This document shows positions 8,378 to 19,545 of a stretch of DNA of 64,000 nt, in pieces; positions within the stretch are counted from its first letter, which is position 1, and each line of letters opens with the position of its first letter. Below the pieces are notes generated by a model. It had not been told where the DNA came from. It searched no databases and saw nothing but the letters and a program-made list of their open reading frames with translations. Location: positions 186,001 through 250,000 of the forward strand of contig NZ_PCQD01000001.1 in assembly GCF_002979975.1 (NCBI RefSeq). The letters are read 5' to 3'. This DNA is from Pseudomonas sp. MYb185 (GTDB lineage: Bacteria; Pseudomonadota; Gammaproteobacteria; Pseudomonadales; Pseudomonadaceae). The position numbers and the translations under genes are program-made.

Positions 8378-8526
8378 AGTGCCTCCCATTGAATGAACCG
8401 CCCGACCTTACCAAAGTCGGCAGTAAAGACAAAATCGGATAAATGCACCTGATATGGGCGGGCAGGGGAACCTTGGCGTCCCCTGGTCCCTCAATAACTG
8501 ATATGAACCGCCATCCGTGAGAGAAC

Positions 8527-9156
8527 ATGACACTGCGCGCCAGACTGGTAGCTTTCGGGCTCGGGATGCTGTTGTTGCTCGCCGGCCTGCCGGTGGCCTA
8601 CCTGACCTGGCCCGCCCGCGTGCCGGTGGCGGCGCCGATCGACAGCGAGGCAATGACCACCCTCCATGGTTTGCAGGACCAGAATGGGCAGGTGATCACC
8701 GAACACAGCTATCGCGACCGTTGGCTGCTGTTGTTCTTCGGTTTCACCCATTGTCCGGATGTGTGCCCGACCACACTGAGCACCGTGGCCCAGGTCCTCG
8801 AGCGCCTGGGCGACGACGCCGAGCGCTTGCAGCCCCTGTTCATCACCCTGGACCCGGAGCGCGATACACCTGCGCTGCTGGCAGAGTATGTCGGCTTTTT
8901 CGATGAGCGCATCCAGGGCCTGACCGGCACGCCCGAGCAGATTCAGACGGTGGCCGACGCCTACGGCATATACTTCAAGAAAGTGCCGACCCAGGACAGC
9001 TATATGCTGGATCACAGTTCCACCCTGTTGCTGCTCGGGCCTGACGGGCAGTTGCTGGCGCGCTTTCCCCAGCAGACGGAGGCCGATGACATGGTTGATG
9101 ACATTGCCCGGGCCCTGGGAAAGGCACCTGGAGCTTTGCAGCATGCGGCGTACTGA
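8527..9156 (+). CDS. Sco1/SenC copper-binding protein
   Basis: The protein has 209 residues. An N-terminal membrane anchor (about residues 8-28) is followed by a thioredoxin-like domain facing the periplasm. The copper ligands are Cys76 and Cys80 in CPDVC, and the conserved distal His163 in MLDHSS. Sco proteins deliver copper to, or keep reduced, the CuA site of cytochrome c oxidase subunit II. The next gene starts 3 bp after the stop and encodes a CtaG-type oxidase assembly factor, supporting a joint role in oxidase assembly. No oxidase structural genes lie in the window. The start has GAGAG upstream. Confidence 0.92.
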   Translation: MTLRARLVAFGLGMLLLLAGLPVAYLTWPARVPVAAPIDSEAMTTLHGLQDQNGQVITEHSYRDRWLLLFFGFTHCPDVCPTTLSTVAQVLERLGDDAERLQPLFITLDPERDTPALLAEYVGFFDERIQGLTGTPEQIQTVADAYGIYFKKVPTQDSYMLDHSSTLLLLGPDGQLLARFPQQTEADDMVDDIARALGKAPGALQHAAY

Positions 9157-9159
9157 CGA

Positions 9160-9825
9160 ATGAGGACTGGTCCGGGTGCAGGCGCATGGCCGTTGGCGCT
9201 GGGGTTCGTGGTCCTCGCGGGACTCTGGCTCGGCCCGTTGCCGGCGATGAGCAGAACCGCGTTCTCGGCGCATATGCTGCTGCATCTGGGCGTGGTGGTG
9301 CTGGCGGCTCCCTTGCTGGCAATCGGTCTGGTGCGCGCCGGCGTATGCCTGGACCGGGTCGGTGGTCTACGAACCTGGATGGTCGTGGTGTTCGCGATGG
9401 AGATGGTGGTGGTCTGGGGCTGGCACGCGCCGGCGCTGCACGAGGCTGCCGCCCGCCACGTCGGGGTGTTCGTCCTCCAGCAGTTCAGTTTCCTGGTGGT
9501 GGGGCTGGGCGTCTGGCTGCTCGGCTTTGCCACGCTGCAGCGTGGTGCCATGGCCACGGCCATCCTCGGTTTCGCCCTGACCTCGACGCATATGACCATG
9601 CTGGGGCTGCTGCTCACGCTGGCGCCAAGGCTCATCTATCCCGCGGAGCTGTGTCTGGGCGCGTTCGGTTTCGAGCAATTGGAGGATCAGCGCTTCGGCG
9701 GGGTACTGATGGCTGCCTGGGGCGGGCTGGCCTATATGGCCGGCGGCGTGGTGCTGGGCTGTCGCTTGCTATGGGGAGCTGATGTGGAGGAGGTGGTGCC
9801 GGGGGAGCAGCGCGACTGGCGATGA
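9160..9825 (+). CDS. CtaG (caa3-type) cytochrome oxidase assembly protein
   Basis: This polytopic membrane protein has 221 residues and about six hydrophobic segments. It carries the conserved His-rich landmarks of the Caa3_CtaG family: HMLLHLGVV, WGWHAPALHEAA and STHMTMLGLLLTLAPRLIYP. It differs from the single-span Cox11-type protein that is also called CtaG. It starts 3 bp after the Sco1-like stop, so the two are translationally linked. It is inferred to help copper insertion or assembly of haem-copper oxidase. The last 15 residues are polar and probably cytoplasmic. Confidence 0.85.
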   Translation: MRTGPGAGAWPLALGFVVLAGLWLGPLPAMSRTAFSAHMLLHLGVVVLAAPLLAIGLVRAGVCLDRVGGLRTWMVVVFAMEMVVVWGWHAPALHEAAARHVGVFVLQQFSFLVVGLGVWLLGFATLQRGAMATAILGFALTSTHMTMLGLLLTLAPRLIYPAELCLGAFGFEQLEDQRFGGVLMAAWGGLAYMAGGVVLGCRLLWGADVEEVVPGEQRDWR

Positions 9826-9893
9826 AGCGGGAACCGGTCCGAATGGCTCCAACCCCCGTCATCCTTCGCCCCCCCCATCCTTCGCGCCACCCC

Positions 9894-10026
9894 GTCATCC
9901 TTCGCGAAGGCGAAGGATCCACCGGCCACGCCGCGTCAGCCGGCCCCCTGGATCCTCGACCTCGGCTTTGGCTTCCTGCGTCGCCCTAACTCCTGCATCC
10001 ATGCAGTCGTGCGCCGAGGATGACAA
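9894..10026. repeat. Intergenic element bounded by GTCATCC and GGATGAC
   Basis: GTCATCCTTCGC recurs at 9858, with a variant at 9877, and again at 9894, where it enters the hairpin TTCGCGAAGGCGAA plus GGATCC. About 125 bases later the inverse GAGGATGAC appears (10017-10025). Terminal inversion around a GC-rich core is the shape of small dispersed palindromic elements found between bacterial genes. It lies between the convergent ctaG-like and leuA genes. No coding potential was seen. Confidence 0.45.
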
Positions 10027-10041
10027 TGTCATGGGGGCGGA

Positions 10042-11712
10042 TCAGGCTGCCTTCGCCTCGGCCTGGCGCTTGGCCCGATTCAGCGCGCTGAACAGGGCGC
10101 GGAAGCTGGCGGTGGTCAGGTTCTCGTCGATACCGATGCCATGCAGCGGGCGGCCGTTATCCAGACGGATCTCGATATAGGCGGCGGCCTTGGCGTTGCT
10201 GCCCGAGCCGATGGCATGTTCGCTGTAGTCCATGATTTCCACGCTCACCGGCAGACCGGCGACCAGGGCTTCCAACGGACCCTTGCCGATGCCGCGCCAG
10301 TGCAGGGTATTGCCGTCGCTGAGCACTTCCACATCCACTGCGCTGGTGCCGTTCTCCTCCTGCAGGCGATGACGGATCAGGGCATAGGGGCTGCTGGCCT
10401 GAAGATACTCGCGATCGAGCAGTTCATGGATCTGCTGCGCTGTCATTTCCAGGCCCAGGCGGTCGGTTTCCCCTTGTACCACCTGACTGAACTCGATCTG
10501 CAGGCGCCGCGGCATGCTGATGCCGTACTCCTGCTCCAGCAGGTAGGTGATGCCGCCCTTGCCGGACTGGCTGTTGACCCGGATCACCGCCTCGTAGCTG
10601 CGGCCGATATCCGCCGGGTCGATCGGCAGGTAGGGCACTTCCCAGACGCCGTTCGGGTCCTGTTGGACGAAGCCCTTGCGGATCGCATCCTGGTGCGAGC
10701 CGGAGAACGCGGTATGTACCAGGTCGCCGGCATAGGGGTGGCGCGGGTGGACCGGCAGCTGGTTGCAGTCCTCGACGACCTTGCGCACGGCGTCGATGTC
10801 GGAGAAGTCCAACTGCGGATCGACACCCTGGGTATAGAGGTTCAGCGCCAGGGTGACCAGGCAGACGTTGCCGGTGCGCTCGCCATTGCCGAACAGGCAG
10901 CCTTCGACGCGGTTGGCACCGGCCATCACCGCCAGCTCCGAGGCAGCCACGCCGGTGCCACGGTCATTGTGCGTGTGCACACTGATCAGCACGCTGTCAC
11001 GGCGGTCGATATGGCGACCGAACCACTCGATCTGGTCGGCATAGTTGTTCGGCGTGGCGCACTCGATGGTTGCCGGCAGGTTGAGGATCAGCTTGTTCTG
11101 CGGGGTCGGCTCGAACACGCCGATCACCGCATTGCACACCTCGACGGCGAACTCGATCTCGGTGCTGCTGAACACTTCCGGCGAGTACTCGAAGCCCCAC
11201 CGGGTTTCCGGTGCGGCTTCGGCCAGGCGCCGGATGGTCTTGCCGGCGGCCACGGCAATGGCCTTCACCCCGGCCTGGTCCTGGTTGAAGACGATGCGGC
11301 GGAACGCTGGTGCGCAAGCGTTGTAGTAATGCACGATGGCCTGCTTGGCACCCTTGAGCGATTCGAAGGTGCGCTCGATCAGGTCATCACGGGCCTGGGT
11401 CAGCACCTGGATGGTGACGTCGTCGGGAATGTGCCCTCCCTCGATCAATTCGCGCACGAAGTCGAAATCGGTCTGCGAAGCGGACGGAAAGCCCACTTCG
11501 ATCTCCTTCAGGCCCACCGCCACCAGGCATTTGAAGAAGCGCATCTTCTTCTCGGCATCCATCGGCTCGATCAGCGACTGGTTGCCATCGCGCAGGTCGG
11601 TGGACAGCCAGATCGGTGCCTGGTCGATGGTCTGGTCCGGCCAGGTGCGGTCGGGCAGGGCGATGGGAGTGAACGGACGGTACTTGCTGGACGGGTCACG
11701 GAGCATGCTCAT
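10042..11712 (-). CDS. leuA: 2-isopropylmalate synthase
   Basis: The protein has 556 residues and catalyses condensation of acetyl-CoA with 2-oxoisovalerate, the first committed step of leucine synthesis. The HMGL-like TIM barrel contains the metal-site motif [11 protein letters not shown] near residue 36, and the [11 protein letters not shown] motif supplies metal-binding His residues near 245. A C-terminal LeuA regulatory domain (about 430-550) carries the leucine feedback site. The long N-terminal extension ([18 protein letters not shown]) marks the type found in pseudomonads and fungi. Two starts, at 11712 and 11706, are possible; the first has an AGGA nine bases upstream. A short Leu-containing reading frame and hairpin lie upstream. 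Confidence 0.96.
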   Translation of the reverse strand: MSMLRDPSSKYRPFTPIALPDRTWPDQTIDQAPIWLSTDLRDGNQSLIEPMDAEKKMRFFKCLVAVGLKEIEVGFPSASQTDFDFVRELIEGGHIPDDVTIQVLTQARDDLIERTFESLKGAKQAIVHYYNACAPAFRRIVFNQDQAGVKAIAVAAGKTIRRLAEAAPETRWGFEYSPEVFSSTEIEFAVEVCNAVIGVFEPTPQNKLILNLPATIECATPNNYADQIEWFGRHIDRRDSVLISVHTHNDRGTGVAASELAVMAGANRVEGCLFGNGERTGNVCLVTLALNLYTQGVDPQLDFSDIDAVRKVVEDCNQLPVHPRHPYAGDLVHTAFSGSHQDAIRKGFVQQDPNGVWEVPYLPIDPADIGRSYEAVIRVNSQSGKGGITYLLEQEYGISMPRRLQIEFSQVVQGETDRLGLEMTAQQIHELLDREYLQASSPYALIRHRLQEENGTSAVDVEVLSDGNTLHWRGIGKGPLEALVAGLPVSVEIMDYSEHAIGSGSNAKAAAYIEIRLDNGRPLHGIGIDENLTTASFRALFSALNRAKRQAEAKAA

Positions 11713-11770
11713 GGCGAAAATCCTGTTCTGTATTCTATGAAGCCGCGGAGGGCAAAGGTCGGGCAGATGA

Positions 11771-11790
11771 GAAAAGGGCGTCAGTGACGC
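11771..11790 (-). terminator. Candidate leuA attenuator hairpin
   Basis: On the minus strand GCGTC-ACT-GACGC is followed by CCTTTTC. The stem overlaps the last codons and stop of the preceding 25-codon reading frame, the layout of an amino-acid attenuator. The stem is only 5 bp, so strength is uncertain. Confidence 0.4.
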
Positions 11791-11858
11791 AGTCGCCGGC
11801 TGACCAGACAGAGGCAGGCATGCTGCCGAAGGGTGATGAGGGTGTGTGATGTTTTCAT
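11781..11858 (-). CDS. Candidate leuA leader peptide
   Basis: A 25-codon frame with ATG at 11858 and TGA at 11781-11783 ends 68 bases upstream of leuA. It encodes five Leu (positions 7, 10, 16, 18 and 23) plus one Ile and one Val, with Arg and Cys also frequent. A GC-rich hairpin followed by four T overlaps its end. These are the parts expected of ribosome-mediated attenuation in response to leucyl-tRNA supply. It lacks a strong ribosome site and a run of adjacent Leu codons, so the call is an inference. The rest of the 311-base spacer (11713-12023) holds only the mscS terminator. Confidence 0.5.
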   Translation of the reverse strand: MKTSHTLITLRQHACLCLVSRRLRH

Positions 11859-11986
11859 GCTGAAAACTTTACTGGTATGCGGGTTTTATGGCAATAAGCG
11901 CCGTTAAAAAGCAATATTTAATCGCTTTATGGCTGGGGTTGGGTGTTCTGTTGCGCAAGAGTCGTGCTTTTGTCGATTCCGCAGCA

Positions 11987-12015
11987 GAAAACGGCGCACC
12001 TGGCAGGGTGCGCCG
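11987..12015 (-). terminator. Intrinsic terminator of the mechanosensitive channel gene
   Basis: A perfect 9-bp stem, CGGCGCACC (11992-12000) and GGTGCGCCG (12007-12015), with a 6-base loop, is followed on the minus strand by TTTTC. It lies 8 bp past the channel stop codon. Confidence 0.85.
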
Positions 12016-12023
12016 CAGAGGGA

Positions 12024-13298
12024 TCAGCCTAGCGAGGACACGCCAGCCTGTTGCTGGGACTGGTTGGCGCTGCCGAACTCGCGCATATCCTGTCCGCTGG
12101 GTTGCTGGTATACCCGCAAGCCGAACTCCGGCAGGATCGCCAGCAGATGATCGAAGATATCACCCTGGATGCCTTCGTAGCCGACCCAGGCCACGGTATT
12201 GGTGAAGCAATACAGCTCCAGTGGCAGCCCTTCCGGGGTCGGGGCGAGTTGACGCACCATCAGGGTCATTTCCTGGTGAATGCCCGGATGACTGCGCAGG
12301 TAGCGTTCCACATAGGCGCGGAAGGTACCCAGGTTGGTGATGCGCCGGGTATTGACCGGCTCCTTGCCGCTCTCTGCCAGCTCACGGTTCCAGTCATCGA
12401 TCTCGCTCTGCTTTTCCTTGAGGTACTCATCCAGCAGGCGGAAACGATGCAGGTGCTGGCATTGCTCGTCGCTCAGGAAGTGCACGCTCTGTTGATCCAG
12501 CATGAGGCTGCGCTTGATGCGCCGGCCGCCGGACTCCTGCATGCCGCGCCAGTTCTTGACCGGATCGCTGATCAGGCGCTTGGTGGGAATGGTGGTGATG
12601 GTCTTGTCCCAGTTCTGCACCTTGACGGTATGCAGGGCGATATCGATCACATCGCCGTCGGCGTTCAGCGCCGGCATCTCGATCCAGTCACCGACACGGA
12701 CAATGTCGTTGGAGCTGATCTGTACGCTGGCGACCAGTGACAGCAAGGTGTCCTGGAAGATCAACATCAGCACCGCCGCCATGGCACCCAGACCGGACAG
12801 CAGAATCAGCGGCGAGCGGTCGATCAGGGTGGCAATGATCAGGATCGTGGCAATCGCATAGATGATGATGTTGATGATCTGGATGTAGCCCTTGATGGGC
12901 TTCAGGTGCGCCTTGGGGCGGCGTTCATACAGGGTATTGACCAGGGTCAGCGTATGGGTGATGGCCAGTGCCACGGTGAGAATGATGAACGCCCCGCAGA
13001 CGTTGCGCACGATGGTGACCAGCGTTTCCGGCAGACCGGGTACTACGCCGATACCGAGGGACAGGACCAGGGCCGGGACAATGTTGGCCAGCCGCGAGAT
13101 GACCTTGGAGTCATGCAGAGCGCGATCATGCCCTGCTGAGGTGTTGCGCAACAGGTGAACCAGGCCACGAATCAGGATGCGCTTGACGACCCAGTTGGCG
13201 ATCCAGGCGCCCAGGATCAGTACGCAGAGGGCGATGAGCGTATACAGCTGGGGATAGTGTTCCAGCCAGTTGATGACGTCGTTGTATTGCGATTCCAT
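12024..13298 (-). CDS. YbdG-type mechanosensitive channel (MscS superfamily)
   Basis: The protein has 424 residues, close to the length of E. coli YbdG/MscM. About five membrane spans occupy roughly residues 18-190. The pore-lining helix and beta domain follow with the MscS signature region (SPLILLSGLGAMAAVLMLIFQDTLLSLVASVQI, shown here only to locate residues ~165-200; then GDWIEMP). The protein ends in a large cytoplasmic domain. Such channels gate on membrane tension and release solutes under hypo-osmotic shock. The start at 13298 is chosen because TGGAAAG precedes it; an upstream in-frame ATG would add 12 atypical residues. The gene is monocistronic, with its own terminator. Confidence 0.88.
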   Translation of the reverse strand: MESQYNDVINWLEHYPQLYTLIALCVLILGAWIANWVVKRILIRGLVHLLRNTSAGHDRALHDSKVISRLANIVPALVLSLGIGVVPGLPETLVTIVRNVCGAFIILTVALAITHTLTLVNTLYERRPKAHLKPIKGYIQIINIIIYAIATILIIATLIDRSPLILLSGLGAMAAVLMLIFQDTLLSLVASVQISSNDIVRVGDWIEMPALNADGDVIDIALHTVKVQNWDKTITTIPTKRLISDPVKNWRGMQESGGRRIKRSLMLDQQSVHFLSDEQCQHLHRFRLLDEYLKEKQSEIDDWNRELAESGKEPVNTRRITNLGTFRAYVERYLRSHPGIHQEMTLMVRQLAPTPEGLPLELYCFTNTVAWVGYEGIQGDIFDHLLAILPEFGLRVYQQPSGQDMREFGSANQSQQQAGVSSLG

Positions 13299-13463
13299 AA
13301 CTTTCCATAGGGTTGCTGAATGGACGCGCCCCAAGCGAAGCGCTGCACCATCCTAGCAAAGTCTGGTGACAAACCCGTAATCGACTGCGGCATGGCGCGT
13401 GTCGAGTGCTACTGCTGGGGAGCGTGCACTCGCTCGATGACGATTTTGGCTGGCAGGTCGCCA

Positions 13464-13628
13464 GGCGTAGCGCAGGGGCGCTACACCCCAACCCATGGCG
13501 GCGCATCTGCACGGGTTGTCGCGCGCCTGCGAGACGACGGGGTTGGGTTGCCGACAGGCCGCAGGTGTAGCGCAGGGCGCGCTACACCCCGATATTGCCC
13601 TCGGGTTGTCGAGCGCCTGCTCGACGAC
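13464..13628 (-). repeat. Two units of the palindromic repeat family
   Basis: Two GTAGCGC...GCGCTACACCCC palindromes (13464-13489 and 13564-13590) alternate with two GGGTTGTCG...CGACGAC palindromes (13513-13538 and 13603-13628). Their order is the reverse complement of the array at 1749-2192, and the spacing is about 90-100 rather than 111. They fill the gene-free stretch 13299-13690 between the channel gene and the 3' end of xseA, where no coding sequence was seen. Confidence 0.8.
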
Positions 13629-13690
13629 GCTGGTTCGCCGGTGCAGGCGTAATGCCCGAATGCAGGCGGGTGCTACGCTCGGGGTATCAG

Positions 13691-15070
13691 TCAGTCGAGC
13701 AGGGGCAGGGTATGCGGCTGCTCCGCTTCTACCCGCAGCTTCAGCCGGCCTTCAGCGAGTCGGGCTTCCAGCTGTTGGCCGGGGCGGGTTTCCCGCTGGC
13801 TGCGGACCGCCTTGCCCTGCTGATCCAGCAGGATGCTATAGCCGCGCCCGAGGGTTGCCAGGGGGCTGATCAGGTGCAGGTTCTGGATCGTGCTTTCCAG
13901 GCGCTGTCGGCGCTGTTGCAGTTGCACCTCGATGGCGCGGGGCAGGCGCTGGTGCAGTTGCCCGAGGCGCTCATGCAGCATGCCCAGCAGTCGCTCCGGG
14001 TGCTGATGCTGCAGACGGCCGCGCAGATGGGCCAGCCGCTGCTGGCGCTGTTCCAGGCGATGCCGCCAGGCGCGTTGCATGCGCATCTCCAGCTCATCCA
14101 GCCGCTGGGCCTGCTGCGCCAGTCGCTCGCCCGGGTGGCGCAACCGGCGGCGCAGGTTGTCCAGGCGCAGGTTATCGCGCGCCAGGCGCACCTTCATGCA
14201 TTGCTGCAGTTGTCGATGGCTGCGCTGCAGCTGGGCCAGCATGGCCTGGGTATCCGGGCTGAGCAGTTCGGCGGCGGCCGAGGGCGTCGGGGCGCGTATG
14301 TCGGCGACGAAATCGCTGATCGACACATCGGTCTCATGGCCGACCGCACTGATGATCGGCGTGCGGCAGGCAGCCACGGCGCGGGCTACCGGCTCCTCGT
14401 TGAACGGCCAGAGGTCTTCCAGTGAGCCACCGCCACGGGCCAGGATCAGTGCATCGAAACCGGCCCGGTCCGCCCGCTCCAGGGCGCGCACGATCTGCGG
14501 TGCGGCATCACGGCCCTGCACCGCTGTGGGGCTGATGACCAGTTCGATGAACGGCGCCCGGCGACCGAACACGCTGATGATGTCGCGCACCGCGGCACCA
14601 CTGGGCGAGGTGATCACGCCGATACGGGTCGGGTGCGAAGGCATTGGACGCTTGCGTTCGGCGGCGAACAGCCCTTCGGCCTGCAGCTTGGCCTTGAGTG
14701 CCTCGAAGGCCTGGCGCAGGGCGCCGTCACCGGCGGGCTCCAGCGCATCCAGAATCATCTGGTAGTCGCCACGCCCTTCATACAGGCTGACCCGCCCACG
14801 GGCCCGGACCAGCAAACCGTCGCGCAGCTGCATGCGGATGCGGGCGGCATGTTGCCGGAACAGCGCGCAGCGCACCTGGGCACCGCTGTCCTTGAGGGTG
14901 AAGTACAGATGCCCGGAGGAGGGGCGTGCCAGATTGGACAGCTCGCCCTCCACCCAGACCCGGGGGAAGACTTCCTCCAGCAGATTACGCGCCCGCGCAT
15001 TGAGCTGGCTGACGGTGAGCACCTCGCGTTCGGCGCCCAGACGTTGAAAGATAGCGTCATCATTATTCAT
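13691..15070 (-). CDS. xseA: Exodeoxyribonuclease VII large subunit
   Basis: The protein has 459 residues. An N-terminal OB-fold domain (LTVSQLNARARNLLEEVF, WVEGELSN, HLYFTLKD) binds DNA. The central catalytic domain holds GVITSPSGAAVRDI, ARGGGSLEDLWPFN and SAVGHETDVSISDFVADIRAPTP. A long Gln/Arg-rich coiled coil (about 270-400) and a C-terminal GYSIL motif follow. With XseB it degrades single-stranded DNA to oligonucleotides. The start at 15070 gives the normal family length; the frame continues upstream to 15226 into the guaB promoter, which is not credible. It is divergent from guaB, with 115 bp between starts. xseB is not adjacent. Confidence 0.95.
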   Translation of the reverse strand: MNNDDAIFQRLGAEREVLTVSQLNARARNLLEEVFPRVWVEGELSNLARPSSGHLYFTLKDSGAQVRCALFRQHAARIRMQLRDGLLVRARGRVSLYEGRGDYQMILDALEPAGDGALRQAFEALKAKLQAEGLFAAERKRPMPSHPTRIGVITSPSGAAVRDIISVFGRRAPFIELVISPTAVQGRDAAPQIVRALERADRAGFDALILARGGGSLEDLWPFNEEPVARAVAACRTPIISAVGHETDVSISDFVADIRAPTPSAAAELLSPDTQAMLAQLQRSHRQLQQCMKVRLARDNLRLDNLRRRLRHPGERLAQQAQRLDELEMRMQRAWRHRLEQRQQRLAHLRGRLQHQHPERLLGMLHERLGQLHQRLPRAIEVQLQQRRQRLESTIQNLHLISPLATLGRGYSILLDQQGKAVRSQRETRPGQQLEARLAEGRLKLRVEAEQPHTLPLLD

Positions 15071-15113
15071 GGGCGCATGGTAGCACGGCGGAATAATTCG
15101 ATTGGCGACGTGA

Positions 15114-16658
<1,545 letters not shown>

Positions 16659-16768
16659 TCGGCTCCATTGATTCACCGGCGCCGGAAGCGAGAGATGGCA
16701 ACCAGACATGCAGCGGTTGTCCTTTCTGCTTCCGGCTTTCAGTTTTCAGCTCTTTTCGAAGGCTAACC

Positions 16769-18349
16769 ATGGCTCAACACGACATTCACGCTCACCGCAT
16801 CCTGATTCTGGATTTCGGTTCCCAATACACTCAGCTGATCGCCCGGCGGGTCCGTGAGATCGGCGTCTATTGCGAAATCCACGCCTGGGACATGGACCCG
16901 GAAGCGATCCGTGCGTTTGCACCCAGGGGCATCATCCTCGCCGGTGGTCCGGAATCGGTTACCGAACACGACAGCCCGCGGGCGCCGCAGCTGGTGTTCG
17001 AGCTGGACGTGCCGGTCCTGGGCATCTGCTACGGCATGCAGACCATGGCTACCCAATTGGGCGGCAAGGTGCAGGGCAGTGACGAGCGCGAATTCGGCTA
17101 TGCCTGCGTCGATCTGGTCGGCAAGAGCAGCTTCCTCGATGGCATCGAGGATGCGGTCGCCGACGACGGCGTGCTGACGCTGGATGTATGGATGAGCCAC
17201 GGTGACAAGGTCATCGAACTGCCGGAAGGTTTCAAGGTGCTGGCCAGCACCCCGAGCTGCGCGATCGCCGCCATGGGCGACGATGCCCGCCGCTTCTATG
17301 GCGTGCAGTTCCATCCCGAGGTGACCCATACCAAGCAGGGTCTGCGCATCCTGTCGCGCTTCATTCTCGAGCTGTGCGGCTGCGAAGCGCTGTGGACCCC
17401 GGCCAATATCGTCGAGGATGCCATCGCCAACGTACGTGCCCAGGTGGGTGATGCCAAGGTACTCCTGGGGCTGTCCGGCGGCGTGGACTCCTCGGTGGTC
17501 GCCGCGCTGCTGCACCGCGCCATTGGTGATCAACTGACCTGCGTGTTCGTCGACAATGGCCTGCTGCGCCTGCACGAAGGCGAGCAGGTGATGGCCATGT
17601 TCGCCGAGAACATGGGCGTCAAGGTGATCCGTGCCAACGCCGAAGAGAAGTTCCTGTCGCGCCTGCTCGGTGTCACCGACCCGGAAGCCAAGCGCAAGAT
17701 CATCGGTCGGACCTTCATCGAGGTATTCGATGAGGAAGCCACCAAGCTGCAGGATGTCAGGTTCCTCGCCCAGGGCACCATCTACCCCGATGTGATCGAG
17801 TCCGCTGGCGCCAAGACCGGCAAGGCCCACGTCATCAAGTCGCACCACAACGTCGGCGGCCTGCCGGAAGACATGGCCTTCGAGCTGGTCGAGCCGCTGC
17901 GTGAACTGTTCAAGGATGAAGTACGCAAGATCGGTCTGGAGCTGGGCCTGCCCTACGACATGGTCTACCGCCACCCGTTCCCCGGCCCGGGCCTGGGCGT
18001 GCGTATCCTCGCCGAAGTGCGCAAGGAATACGCCGACATCCTGCGCCGCGCCGACCATATCTTCATCGAAGAGCTGCGCAAGGCCGATCTGTATCACAAG
18101 ACCAGCCAGGCCTTCGCGGTATTCCTGCCGGTCAAGTCGGTCGGTGTGGTCGGTGATGCCCGCCGCTACGAATGGGTCATCGCCCTGCGCGCAGTGGAAA
18201 CCATCGACTTCATGACCGCGCGCTGGGCGCACCTGCCCTACGAGTTCCTGGAAACCGTGTCCAACAGAATCATCAATGAAATAAGTGGGGTGTCACGGGT
18301 GACCTACGATATCTCCAGCAAGCCGCCGGCGACGATTGAGTGGGAGTGA
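16769..18349 (+). CDS. guaA: GMP synthase (glutamine-hydrolysing)
   Basis: The protein has 526 residues and converts XMP to GMP with ATP and glutamine-derived ammonia. The class I amidotransferase half has Cys87 in GICYGMQ, and the His/Glu pair in QFHPEVTHT near residue 178. The ATP-pyrophosphatase half has the PP-loop [10 protein letters not shown] near residue 233. The C-terminal dimerisation domain ends in the conserved [14 protein letters not shown] serves as ribosome site. It is followed by a clear intrinsic terminator, so it ends the guaBA operon. Confidence 0.97.
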   Translation: MAQHDIHAHRILILDFGSQYTQLIARRVREIGVYCEIHAWDMDPEAIRAFAPRGIILAGGPESVTEHDSPRAPQLVFELDVPVLGICYGMQTMATQLGGKVQGSDEREFGYACVDLVGKSSFLDGIEDAVADDGVLTLDVWMSHGDKVIELPEGFKVLASTPSCAIAAMGDDARRFYGVQFHPEVTHTKQGLRILSRFILELCGCEALWTPANIVEDAIANVRAQVGDAKVLLGLSGGVDSSVVAALLHRAIGDQLTCVFVDNGLLRLHEGEQVMAMFAENMGVKVIRANAEEKFLSRLLGVTDPEAKRKIIGRTFIEVFDEEATKLQDVRFLAQGTIYPDVIESAGAKTGKAHVIKSHHNVGGLPEDMAFELVEPLRELFKDEVRKIGLELGLPYDMVYRHPFPGPGLGVRILAEVRKEYADILRRADHIFIEELRKADLYHKTSQAFAVFLPVKSVGVVGDARRYEWVIALRAVETIDFMTARWAHLPYEFLETVSNRIINEISGVSRVTYDISSKPPATIEWE

Positions 18350-18395
18350 TCCCGCGTCTGGCACGGCCAGGCAACTGATGGCATAAAATGCCGCT

Positions 18396-18422
18396 AAGCC
18401 CGCGTAATTGCGGGCTTTTTTG
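18396..18422 (+). terminator. guaA terminator
   Basis: GCCCGC (18398-18403) and GCGGGC (18410-18415) pair around a 6-base loop and are followed by a run of T. It lies about 50 bases past the guaA stop. Confidence 0.9.
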
Positions 18423-18618
18423 TATTTTCGTCTGGCATGGTCTGGTAATGGGGGGGTACCACTATAGTTACTTGAAGTTGACCTTCTCGCTCGCTCAGGT
18501 CGCGATCTGGAAAGAGCCCCGGAGCAATAGTCGAGACAGGTCCTCTGTGTCGGCCACGCCTGGATAGACAACGTGGACATGGCCGATTCCTACGGACTCT
18601 GGCTCTTGCACCAACCTG

Positions 18619-19425
18619 CTACTGCGCTGCAGTGGTTTCGGATTCAACAACCATGTCCAGAATGTCGACTGTGCTGGAGGCATCTGCCGGTGGGTTTTCC
18701 CGGGTATAGCGATTGATGCGCAGGATGTTGCGTACTCCGGCCTGGTGCTCATAGCCCTGAATGCCATCGTAGTAATAGCGCCAGTCGCCGGCACCGGTCT
18801 TGATGCCCCGCTCGTCATAGGTGATTTCACGCACGTGCAGGCACTGGTAATCCGGGATCAGGGGGTGGGAGCAGGCTACCCGTTGCGGTGCGACTTCCAG
18901 GAAAATGCGTTCGGGTTCGCCTCCATAGAGCGTGGCGGCGGTGGCTTCGCCCTGCAGGGTCCACTGAGTGCCGTCCTCGAAGGTCAGCACCAGGGTAGGC
19001 GAGGCTGTGCTGGTATCCACGTTCCAGTTGCTCACTGTGGGCAGGCGCTGGCCGATGTCCTGCTCGTAGCGCATCAGTTGGCTGTCCGGGCAGGCTTTGA
19101 GCGTACTGACAATCTGGCTGACATCCATACGGTCACCAGCAAGGGCGTAGCTACCGCTGAGCAGGTTGCACAGGCCGTTGACGGATAGCCGCTGACTGGA
19201 GAAGTCGAGCCCCAGGGGCTTGCCGTCCCCAGCGGTCGGGGCTGCCGCAGCAGGCTGATCTTTGCTGGTGACCGTGGACAGTGTCCAGTGGTAGGCCTGC
19301 AGTGCGCTTGTGTCGTTCATCGAGCCCTGCTGTGCGGAAGTAGGAGAAGTAGGCTGAGGTGTACTGCACGCGGCCAGTCCAATGACCGCCACCATACCGA
19401 TTGTCAGCGCCAGAATCTTTTTCAT
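18619..19425 (-). CDS. META/DUF4377 lipoprotein
   Basis: The protein has 268 residues. The start at 19425 opens a lipoprotein signal peptide ending at LAAC (Cys20); the frame upstream of it is not protein-like. The first half (about 45-150) resembles the HslJ-type META domain, with the W..... substrate-like LGLDFSSQRLSVNGLCNLLSGSY stretch and a later MRYEQDI. The second half (about 190-255) fits DUF4377, with QCLHVREI, a YYYDGIQGYEH stretch and NILRINRY. It is probably anchored in the outer membrane; HslJ-like proteins are linked to stress resistance, but the role is unknown. It is divergent from the FecI-like sigma gene and shares with it a Fur-box-like sequence. Confidence 0.8.
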   Translation of the reverse strand: MKKILALTIGMVAVIGLAACSTPQPTSPTSAQQGSMNDTSALQAYHWTLSTVTSKDQPAAAAPTAGDGKPLGLDFSSQRLSVNGLCNLLSGSYALAGDRMDVSQIVSTLKACPDSQLMRYEQDIGQRLPTVSNWNVDTSTASPTLVLTFEDGTQWTLQGEATAATLYGGEPERIFLEVAPQRVACSHPLIPDYQCLHVREITYDERGIKTGAGDWRYYYDGIQGYEHQAGVRNILRINRYTRENPPADASSTVDILDMVVESETTAAQ

Positions 19426-19545
19426 GAATATTCCTTTTGCGGGCAAGAAGAAGCGGGAAAGCTGCGTTGCATTGTCGATTCTGCTGCGCAACATGACAAG
19501 CGTGACCTTCCCCGGCTTGCCCAGACGCTGCGCATCAATATAAAG

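Noticed and set aside
10141-11787. 548-codon plus-strand frame across leuA
   Set aside because: Mirror frame of leuA with low-complexity Gly/Gln/Ala composition, no ribosome site and no recognisable domain.
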